NCBI GenBank assembly: GCA_004551865.1 | Contig: SFPR01000034.1 | Coordinates: 1-18,291, forward strand | Origin: Bacteroidales bacterium | GTDB lineage: Bacteria; Bacteroidota; Bacteroidia; Bacteroidales; P3 | Length of the DNA: 18,291 bases | Direction of reading: 5' to 3' | Shown here: piece by piece, positions 8,140 to 13,438 of the stretch | Layout: the number at the start of each line of letters is the position of its first letter | How positions within the stretch are numbered: position 1 is the stretch's first letter | Notes under the pieces: generated by a model | What the model saw: the letters and a program-made list of their open reading frames with translations, nothing else | Database searches by the model: none | Told to the model about the DNA's origin: nothing | Position numbers and translations under genes: made by a program

Positions 8140-8246
8140 GTGGCAACGAGCAAATCATATTTTGAGTACATTTTATCGAGATGTACGAAGAATTGCCCGA
8201 GCCGAAGACAAAAAAAGCAAAGAAAGTACAGAAAAGCGAATTTTGA
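8140..8246 (+). pseudogene. Collapsed TfoX/Sxy-family gene remnant (both ends kept, middle lost)
   Basis: Two short pieces in different frames read like the two ends of one TfoX-N family gene. From GTG at 8140 the frame gives VATSKSYFEYIL, which resembles the usual M-A-S/T-x-K-x-Y-x-x-F/Y-I-L start. From ATG at 8181, in another frame, comes MYEELPEPKTKKAKKVQK before a TGA at 8244-8246, which resembles the usual lysine-rich C-terminus after an ELPxPK motif. Only 107 nt are present against about 330 for an intact gene, and the central MMGEY and GGIYDDR region is absent. The join lies at about 8176-8181. I infer an internal deletion of a few hundred bases with a frame change. Family assignment rests on remembered end motifs only. 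Confidence 0.5.
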
Positions 8247-8268
8247 TATAAAATAAAAGTTTAATAAA

Positions 8269-8445
8269 ATGAGAAAGAGAAAGTTAGGATTGGTGATTTT
8301 GATTGTTGCATTTTTGTTTTGTTCTTGTGCATCAAGTTCTCCGTATGGCAAAAAGCATCGTTCAAAACGCAAATGCAACTGTCCGACTTTCTCTTTCTTT
8401 TCTTTGCCCGACAATGAGAGGACTTTACACATTGCTACCGCCTGA
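8269..8445 (+). CDS. Small cysteine-containing lipoprotein, 58 residues
   Basis: ATG at 8269 opens a 58-codon frame ending in TGA at 8443-8445. The product has a basic start (MRKRKLG), a hydrophobic core (LVILIVAFLF) and a lipobox-like LFCSC with Cys20 as the likely acylated residue. A serine-rich and then strongly basic linker (KKHRSKRK) leads to a CNCP motif at 36-39 and FSFFSLP. The last 11 codons overlap the start of the SprT-like gene in another frame. I do not recognise the family. The coherent lipoprotein signal and AT-rich leader (ttaataaaATG) argue that it is a real gene. The function is unknown; the CxCP pair could bind metal or form a disulfide. Confidence 0.65.
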   Translation: MRKRKLGLVILIVAFLFCSCASSSPYGKKHRSKRKCNCPTFSFFSLPDNERTLHIATA

Positions 8446-8860
8446 GGCAGAAAAGAAATGCTACGATTTGATTTCCGGATATAAGAATTTGACAATCAAA
8501 ACGGTACATTCTCGCAAAAGAACTCTCGGAAACTATCGCCAATGTGGCAACGGCGAACATTTGATAACAATCAACGACAATTTATCCCCATATACGACAC
8601 TTGTCGTTCTCATTCACGAAATTGCACACTTGGAAACACGTCTCAGGTATGGCAAATCCGTTCCCGCTCACGGCAAAGAGTGGAAACAAACCTATACAAT
8701 ACTCCTCAAAAGTTTCATTTACAGCAATATATTTCCCAAATCCATAGCCGAAAACATCATGTTGCACGCACTGAAACCCCGGGCAACCATGTCCAAAGAG
8801 TTTATCGGTATTCTAAATAGCTGTCATACAGACCAAAACAGAAGGATAAATAATCTTTAA
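8414..8860 (+). CDS. SprT-like zinc metalloprotease domain protein (short form)
   Basis: The 148-residue product carries the SprT-like zincin motif HEIAH at 68-72 with a third candidate zinc ligand, His86, in PAHGKEWK. Upstream YRQCGNGEHLITINDNLSPY is the strand region typical of Bacteroidota SprT-like proteins. Relatives are usually nearer 190-210 residues and end in a beta-rich, often zinc-binding C-terminal segment. Here the protein stops soon after ALKPRATMSKEFIGILNSC, so that segment seems to be missing. ATG at 8414 is preferred because relatives begin only a few residues before the LLPPEA-like motif. ATG 8345 would add 23 residues and lengthen the overlap with the lipoprotein gene from 32 to 101 nt. 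The substrate is unknown; eukaryotic SPRTN degrades DNA-protein crosslinks, but that role cannot be assumed here. Confidence 0.85.
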   Translation: MRGLYTLLPPEAEKKCYDLISGYKNLTIKTVHSRKRTLGNYRQCGNGEHLITINDNLSPYTTLVVLIHEIAHLETRLRYGKSVPAHGKEWKQTYTILLKSFIYSNIFPKSIAENIMLHALKPRATMSKEFIGILNSCHTDQNRRINNL

Positions 8861-8964
8861 CTTTAAGTCGTTCAGACCAAAACCTCAATCGGAGCAGGTG
8901 TAAGAAAAGTTTATTATTACACAATCAGCATTCGGAATTTGAGGATTTGAACAAAACCAAAGCG
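8861..8964. other. Left part of the convergent intergenic region
   Basis: Stretch between the SprT-like stop and the 21-nt array. An 11-bp direct repeat, CAGACCAAAAC, occurs at 8829-8839 (end of the SprT-like gene) and 8873-8883. A plus-strand frame without an ATG is open from 8854 to a TAA at 9049-9051 and runs into the array. No promoter or terminator was seen here. Confidence 0.5.
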
Positions 8965-8997
8965 AATGCAAGTTGGAAAAGTTTGAGAGCTGAATTG

Positions 8998-9139
8998 GGC
9001 AAATTAAATCCGATATTTGATGAAATCCAAAACGGCGAATTGCAGGAATAAAACGGCGAATTGGCAAATTAAATCCGATATTTGATGAAATCCAAAACGG
9101 CGAATTGCAGGAATAAAACGGCGAATTGGCAAATTAAAT
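8998..9139. repeat. Perfect 65-bp tandem duplication within the array
   Basis: Bases 8999-9063 and 9064-9128 are identical 65-bp copies, followed by the first 11 bases of a third copy at 9129-9139. Every base from 8998 to 9074 matches the base 65 positions on. Each copy holds three array units (spacing 21, 20-21 and 24). The lack of any mismatch points to a recent duplication or active homogenisation. Confidence 0.95.
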
Positions 9140-9220
9140 TGGCGATATATTTGAGTGAAACGCCGTTTGATTTTTCCCAAATGCCGTTTCATTTTGTTCA
9201 AACGCCACTTTTTCAAATTT

Positions 9221-9256
9221 AGACGCCGACTTTTTGAAAAAACTCGGCGTCTTTTC
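9221..9256. other. Hairpin 1 in the array, possible plus-strand terminator
   Basis: AGACGCCGA at 9221-9229 pairs with TCGGCGTCT at 9244-9252 (9 bp). The 14-nt interval contains TTTTTGAAAAA, itself self-complementary. On the plus strand TTTTC follows the stem, so it could end transcripts arriving from the SprT-like gene. The U-tract is short. Confidence 0.4.
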
Positions 9257-9257
9257 A

Positions 9258-9292
9258 AAAAATATCGGCGATTTCTTGCAACAAATCGCCGA
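9258..9292. other. Hairpin 2 in the array, perfect 10-bp stem
   Basis: TCGGCGATTT at 9265-9274 pairs perfectly with AAATCGCCGA at 9283-9292 around an 8-nt loop. On the minus strand the stem is followed by ATATTTTTTG, so it could act as a back-up terminator for transcripts from the TPR gene side. Confidence 0.45.
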
Positions 9293-9305
9293 CAAAATTC
9301 AGTCA

Positions 9306-9420
9306 AAAATACAGTTATTTACAGCCTTTCGGCGAACAAAATTGCCAAACCCCTATTGGAACATAATTACAATTATGTAAAGTAGAAAGAAAGCAAAGTC
9401 CTCGTTTCGTCATTCCTCGC
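9306..9420. other. AT-rich spacer with an 18-bp palindrome
   Basis: Between the array and the terminator. ACATAATT at 9361-9368 and AATTATGT at 9371-9378 form an 8-bp inverted repeat with a 2-nt centre, the geometry of a dimer operator. In such AT-rich DNA it may be chance, and no promoter lies beside it. No gene is evident here. Confidence 0.35.
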
Positions 9421-9423
9421 AAC

Positions 9424-9452
9424 AAAAAAGGCTCGCCTCAATGTGCGAGCCT
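9424..9452 (-). terminator. Intrinsic terminator of the TPR gene
   Basis: AGGCTCGC at 9429-9436 pairs perfectly with GCGAGCCT at 9445-9452 around an 8-nt loop. On the minus strand the stem is followed by a run of six T (9429-9424, then GTT). It lies 50 nt beyond the stop codon of the TPR gene, the standard layout of a rho-independent terminator. Confidence 0.88.
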
Positions 9453-9501
9453 CCAAACAAAAAAATATTTAAATACTATGAATAAGAAAAAAAACAAATT
9501 A

Positions 9502-10701
9502 TCAGTTCGATTGTTTCAACTTGGCATCAATAGCTTGAAATTCTGCTTTCATGTTCAACAATGAGTAAATATTTCTCAATGCTTTCAAGCTCTGAAAATC
9601 GTTTGGCTTGGTTTCCAAAACTTTATTGAAGTTTGGAATTGCCTGCTTGAACAAATCGAACGCCTCGTTCTTCATCTTGTCGTATGCACCCGTCATATCG
9701 TCCAACGGAACTTTCTCTGCTTCTTTCAAAGTTGCTATTCCCTTGTTGAAATATGTTGTTCCCAATCCCAAGTATGCGTCAGTTTGGTCTGCCTTTATGG
9801 TCAATGATTTGTTGTAATACTCCTCTGCTTTGGCTGTTTCGTCAGCATCGCGATATATACCGCCAACATAGTTCAATATTTCCGGATTGTCTGCCCCCAT
9901 TGCAAGCAGATCGTTCACCACTTTCTCGGCTTCATCTCTGTTTCCTGCCTGCAAGTAAGCTCCGCCAAGCAATGCTTTCATCTGAGGGTCTTTCGGCATA
10001 ACCTTCACGCCTTTTTTCAATACGTTGATAGCCTTGTCCATCTCCTTGTTTGCAACATTGGCAACATAAAGGTTGATGTAAGCCTCCTTTTCTTTTGCTC
10101 CACTCTTTACCAATTCTCTATATATTTCGACAGCTTTGTCTTTCTGCTTCAAAGCATCGTATGCCATTGCCATCACAAGTTTGGAACGATTTAGTATATC
10201 ACCCTGTCCGCAAGCTTTTGCGGCAGTTGCAGCTTTTTCAAACAAAGGAATGCACTCCTCATACTTGCCTTCATTGAAGAAATTTATCGCTCTGTCCAAC
10301 TGGTAACCCGAAACAACAATCAAAGCCCCGTTATTGCTGGTGGCAAACTCGTTTGTACCGGCTTTTTTCTCCAATTCCATCGACTTAATCAAGGCGTCCT
10401 GAGCCTTATCTGCCAACTGCTCTATCGGAGTATCCACTTTCTGTTTCTTAAATAACTTTTGGTCTTTCGGATCGGTCGATGTGGAAAGCTCGACGAACTT
10501 TGCATAAATCAGACCTGCATAGTTCCACGTTTTTGCGTCGTCCTTGGTCTTTTCATTTACGCAAGCCTCCTCAATATTTGCCATTGCGTTTCTCCATCTG
10601 TCGTTCTTCATGTCGGAATAAGCACTTTGTACTTTCATGGTTTGTGCAGAAACTCCGATTGATGCGGCAAGCAAAGCTGCCAATATAACCTTTCTTTTCA
10701 T
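9502..10701 (-). CDS. Periplasmic tetratricopeptide-repeat protein
   Basis: A 399-residue protein with a signal peptide (MKRKVILAALLAASIGVSAQ) and a body made mostly of TPR helical pairs. Clear units include INFFNEGKYEECIPLFEKA, MAYDALKQKDKAVEIYREL, NVANKEMDKAINVLKKG, LGGAYLQAGNRDEAEKVVND, GGIYRDADETAKAEEYYNKS and LGTTYFNKGIATLKEAEKV. The residues at the small/large TPR positions (Gly/Ala-8, Tyr-11, Ala-20, Pro or Ala near the end) are present in several. TPR proteins are scaffolds for protein interaction; no catalytic motif is visible. It starts 14 nt after the gyrA stop with no promoter between, so the pair is probably co-transcribed. A TPR gene next to gyrA is common in Bacteroidales. The partner is unknown. 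Confidence 0.85.
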   Translation of the reverse strand: MKRKVILAALLAASIGVSAQTMKVQSAYSDMKNDRWRNAMANIEEACVNEKTKDDAKTWNYAGLIYAKFVELSTSTDPKDQKLFKKQKVDTPIEQLADKAQDALIKSMELEKKAGTNEFATSNNGALIVVSGYQLDRAINFFNEGKYEECIPLFEKAATAAKACGQGDILNRSKLVMAMAYDALKQKDKAVEIYRELVKSGAKEKEAYINLYVANVANKEMDKAINVLKKGVKVMPKDPQMKALLGGAYLQAGNRDEAEKVVNDLLAMGADNPEILNYVGGIYRDADETAKAEEYYNKSLTIKADQTDAYLGLGTTYFNKGIATLKEAEKVPLDDMTGAYDKMKNEAFDLFKQAIPNFNKVLETKPNDFQSLKALRNIYSLLNMKAEFQAIDAKLKQSN

Positions 10702-10715
10702 TATTGATTTGTTTT

Positions 10716-13217
10716 TTATTCTGTTATACCTTGATTTAACGTCGTGTTTTCTTCAATTATTGTTTCATCATCTTCTTCCTTGCTTATCTCTGTAACAGAT
10801 GCAATGGCATCTCCTTCCTTGATGTTTATCAATCTCACGCCTTGAGTTGCTCTTCCGAGAACTCGCAAATCGCAAACGTGCATTCTGATTGTCAAACCGC
10901 TGCGGTTCATAATCATAAGGTCGTCTTCATCGCTCACTTGCTTGATTGCAACCAAGTTTCCTGTCTTTTCGGTGATGTTTATCGTCTTTACACCCTTTGC
11001 ACCGCGGTTGGTTATTCGATATTCTTCAAGTTTTGAACGCTTGCCGTAACCATTCTCCGAAACAACAAGAATATCGCTTTGTTCGTTTGCAACAACCATT
11101 CCTATGACTTCATCATTCTCGTCTGCCAAAGTCATTGCTTTCACTCCGGCAGCTCCTCTTCCCATAGGTCTTACGGTGCTTTCGTTAAAGCGTATGCACT
11201 TTCCGCTTTTTGCTGCGATGAGTATTTCGTCTGTTCCGCTTGTTAGTCTGACTTCGAGCAACTCATCTCCTTCCTTGACGCCGAATGCTATGATTCCGTT
11301 GGCTCTCGGACGTGAGTAAGCCTCCAATGAGGTCTTTTTTATATGACCTTTCTTGGTACACATGACGATGTAGTTGCTGTTTACGTAGTCTTTGTCTCTC
11401 AAATCTTTGGTTGCCACGTGCGCCTTGATAGTATCTCCTTCTTCTATGTTGAGTATGTTGCGTATCATGCGACCCTTGGTGGTTTTTGTCCCCTCCGGAA
11501 GCTCGAAAGCCCTGAGCCAATAACACTTTCCTTTCTCTGTGAAGAACAATATGTAGTCATGCATTGACGCAGTGTAGATATGCTCAATGAAGTCTTCGTC
11601 TCTCAACGCTCCTCCGCGGCTTCCCTTGCCTCCTCTGTTCTGTACCTTGTATTCACTCAAAGGTGTACGCTTGATATATCCCAAATGAGAAACCGAAACT
11701 ACCACTTCCTCATTGGCAATCATGTCTTCAATCCTGAAATCTGACGAAGAGTATTCGATTTGCGAGCGTCTTGCGTCTCCATATTTCTCTTTTATCTCCG
11801 TCAATTCGTCTTTCACAACCTGCATAAGCACATCGTGGTTTTCCAAAATCTCTTTGCAACGTGCAATAAAGGCGGAAAGTTCGTCAAACTCGTCTTGTAG
11901 CTTCTTTCTTTCCAAGCCTGCCAACTGTCCGAGACGCATTGCCACGATTGCTGCGGCTTGCAATTCAGAGAAACCGAACTGTTCTTGCAGTCTTTCTTTT
12001 GCCTGAGCTATTGTTTCGCTCTCTCTGATAAGTGAAATAATTTCGTCGATGAAGTCCAACGCCTTTAACAAGCCCTCAACGATGTGCATTCTCTCCTCTG
12101 CCTTGCCAAGCTCAAAGCGAGTGCGGCGTTCAACCACCGTTTCTCTGTGATTGACAAAGCATTCTATCATATCCTTCAAGTTAAGTAGCTTAGGCTTGCC
12201 ATTAACCAAGGCAATGTTGTTGATAGAGAACGAAGACTGCAACTCAGAGTACTGATAGAGCTTGTTGAGTACCACATTGCTCATTGCATCTCGCTTGAGC
12301 TTATAGACAATTCTCACTCCGTCTTTGTTACTCTCGTCTTTAATTCTCGAAATTCCCTCAATCTTCTTTTCTTCCACCAATGCAGCCTGATGTTTTACCA
12401 TGTCGGATTTGACAACTTGGTAAGGCACCGAGGTAACCACTATCTGCTCTGCATCGGAATGCTTGTCCTGCTCAATGTAAGCCGTACCTCTTATGACAAC
12501 CTGACCTCTTCCGGTATGGAAAGCACTCCTCACTCCGTCATATCCGTAAATCACTCCTCCGGTAGGAAAATCCGGTGCCTTGATGTAGTGCATTAGTTCA
12601 TCAATCGTAATATCCTTATTATCAATATATGCAATGATAGCATCTATTGTTTCGCTCAAATTGTGCGGAGCCATGTTTGTTGCCATGCCGACGGCAATGC
12701 CGTTTGTTCCATTGACCAACAAATAAGGTATCTTGGTAGGTAAAACGGTGGGTTCCTGCAAACTGTCATCGAAGTTATTGGTAAAATCAACCGTATCCTT
12801 ATTTATATCAGCCAACATTTCCGAAGCGATTTTCGACATTCTCGCCTCGGTGTAACGCATTGCAGCCGGAGGGTCATTATCGACCGAACCAAAGTTACCT
12901 TGTCCGTCAATCATTGTATATCTTAGCGACCACCACTGAGCCATTCTCACCATGGCCATATAAACCGAGCTGTCGCCGTGAGGGTGGTACTTACCGAGTA
13001 CCTCTCCCACTATTCTGGCAGATTTTTTGTGTTTGGTGTTGTAAGTCATTCCCATGTCGCCCATGGCGTACAAAATTCTGCGGTGAACAGGTTTCAATCC
13101 GTCTCTTGCGTCAGGCAAAGCTCTCGAAACAATGACGCTCATGGCATAATCGATGTACGCCTGCTTCATCTGGGTCTCGATGTTTACCCTTTGTATTCTT
13201 TCGTTCTCTAAATCCAT
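10716..13217 (-). CDS. gyrA: DNA gyrase subunit A
   Basis: DNA gyrase breaks and rejoins DNA through GyrA to introduce negative supercoils. The 833-residue product aligns without gaps to E. coli numbering through the active site. ALPDARDGLKPVHRRILY is at about 33-50, the catalytic Tyr122 lies in AAMRYTEARM, and the quinolone-contact region HPHGDSSVYMAMVRMAQ is at 78-94. The C-terminal DNA-wrapping domain starts at about 500. It contains the GyrA box as QNRGGKG (526-532), which distinguishes gyrase A from topoisomerase IV ParC, and ends in an acidic tail (ISKEEDDETIIEENTT). Residue 83 is Ser as in sensitive E. coli, but residue 87 is Met instead of Asp or Glu. A promoter lies 30 nt upstream and the TPR gene follows after 14 nt. 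Confidence 0.97.
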   Translation of the reverse strand: MDLENERIQRVNIETQMKQAYIDYAMSVIVSRALPDARDGLKPVHRRILYAMGDMGMTYNTKHKKSARIVGEVLGKYHPHGDSSVYMAMVRMAQWWSLRYTMIDGQGNFGSVDNDPPAAMRYTEARMSKIASEMLADINKDTVDFTNNFDDSLQEPTVLPTKIPYLLVNGTNGIAVGMATNMAPHNLSETIDAIIAYIDNKDITIDELMHYIKAPDFPTGGVIYGYDGVRSAFHTGRGQVVIRGTAYIEQDKHSDAEQIVVTSVPYQVVKSDMVKHQAALVEEKKIEGISRIKDESNKDGVRIVYKLKRDAMSNVVLNKLYQYSELQSSFSINNIALVNGKPKLLNLKDMIECFVNHRETVVERRTRFELGKAEERMHIVEGLLKALDFIDEIISLIRESETIAQAKERLQEQFGFSELQAAAIVAMRLGQLAGLERKKLQDEFDELSAFIARCKEILENHDVLMQVVKDELTEIKEKYGDARRSQIEYSSSDFRIEDMIANEEVVVSVSHLGYIKRTPLSEYKVQNRGGKGSRGGALRDEDFIEHIYTASMHDYILFFTEKGKCYWLRAFELPEGTKTTKGRMIRNILNIEEGDTIKAHVATKDLRDKDYVNSNYIVMCTKKGHIKKTSLEAYSRPRANGIIAFGVKEGDELLEVRLTSGTDEILIAAKSGKCIRFNESTVRPMGRGAAGVKAMTLADENDEVIGMVVANEQSDILVVSENGYGKRSKLEEYRITNRGAKGVKTINITEKTGNLVAIKQVSDEDDLMIMNRSGLTIRMHVCDLRVLGRATQGVRLINIKEGDAIASVTEISKEEDDETIIEENTTLNQGITE

Positions 13218-13246
13218 CGCTGTTTCTATCCGTTAAAATCAACGTA

Positions 13247-13280
13247 CAAAGGTACAAAAAAAACTGCAAACGTACCCAAA
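13247..13280 (-). promoter_or_regulatory. Bacteroidota-type promoter for gyrA
   Basis: On the minus strand TACCTTTG (13254-13247) is an exact TAnnTTTG -7 box, and TTTG (13280-13277) is a -33 element 22 nt upstream, slightly wider than the usual 19-21. The -7 box ends 29 nt before the gyrA ATG. Confidence 0.68.
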
Positions 13281-13366
13281 CCGACAAAGAAATCAAGAAA
13301 AAATCACTTTACACTCCCGATGCTTTGATTTTTTTTTGTCGGCTGTTCGACTTTGGTTTTTGCAGT
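13263..13366. repeat. Long nested imperfect inverted repeat upstream of gyrA
   Basis: Three collinear arm pairs can fold into one stem: ACTGCAAA 13263-13270 with TTTGCAGT 13359-13366; CCAAA 13276-13280 with TTTGG 13352-13356; and CCGACAAAGAAATCAA 13281-13296 with TTGATTTTTTTTTGTCGG 13325-13342, the last with mismatch and bulge in the T-run. The centre is about 28 nt. The left end overlaps the gyrA -33 element. Confidence 0.5.
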
Positions 13367-13390
13367 GCTGCATTTTGTCTCAATTTATCC

Positions 13391-13416
13391 AAAAAAAAGA
13401 CCCGCCGGAGCGGGTC
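13391..13416 (-). terminator. Intrinsic terminator of the trans-sulfuration enzyme gene
   Basis: GACCCGC at 13399-13405 pairs with GCGGGTC at 13410-13416 around the tetraloop CGGA. On the minus strand eight T follow directly (13398-13391). It lies 22 nt after the stop codon of the PLP-enzyme gene and separates it from gyrA. Confidence 0.92.
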
Positions 13417-13438
13417 AATAGATAAAATGAAAATTAAA

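Larger units (their letters stand above)
8965..9305. repeat. Array of about 16 units spaced 21 nt apart with GC-rich cores
   Basis: Units start at 8965, 8986, 9007, 9031, 9052, 9072, 9096 and then every 21 nt exactly: 9117, 9138, 9159, 9180, 9201, 9222, 9243, 9264, 9285. Each begins with a core resembling AAYGSCGA (AACGGCGAATTG, AACGCCGTTTGA, GACGCCGACTTT, ATCGGCGATTTC) followed by an A/T-rich tail. The step equals seven codons and two helical turns. Read in seven-codon steps on the plus strand it gives (N/I)-(G/A)-(E/D/V)-(L/F)-x-x-x, with stop codons in several units. On the minus strand the same cores read Arg-Arg every seven codons. It lies between convergent genes. I see no known repeat family and cannot assign a role. 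Confidence 0.8.

Noticed and set aside
8965..9305. CRISPR array
   Set aside because: Units are only 21 nt, diverged and contiguous, with no constant repeat of 25-40 nt, no unique spacers and no cas genes.
9004..9306. A 100-codon minus-strand frame rich in Arg-Arg every seven residues
   Set aside because: It starts at TTG and is just the repeat array read backwards. A similar Arg-Arg frame exists on the plus strand (9155-9385), as expected from near-palindromic cores. No gene-like start or family resemblance.
10716..13217. Topoisomerase IV subunit ParC instead of GyrA
   Set aside because: The complete GyrA-box motif (QNRGGKG) and full-length wrapping domain point to gyrase.
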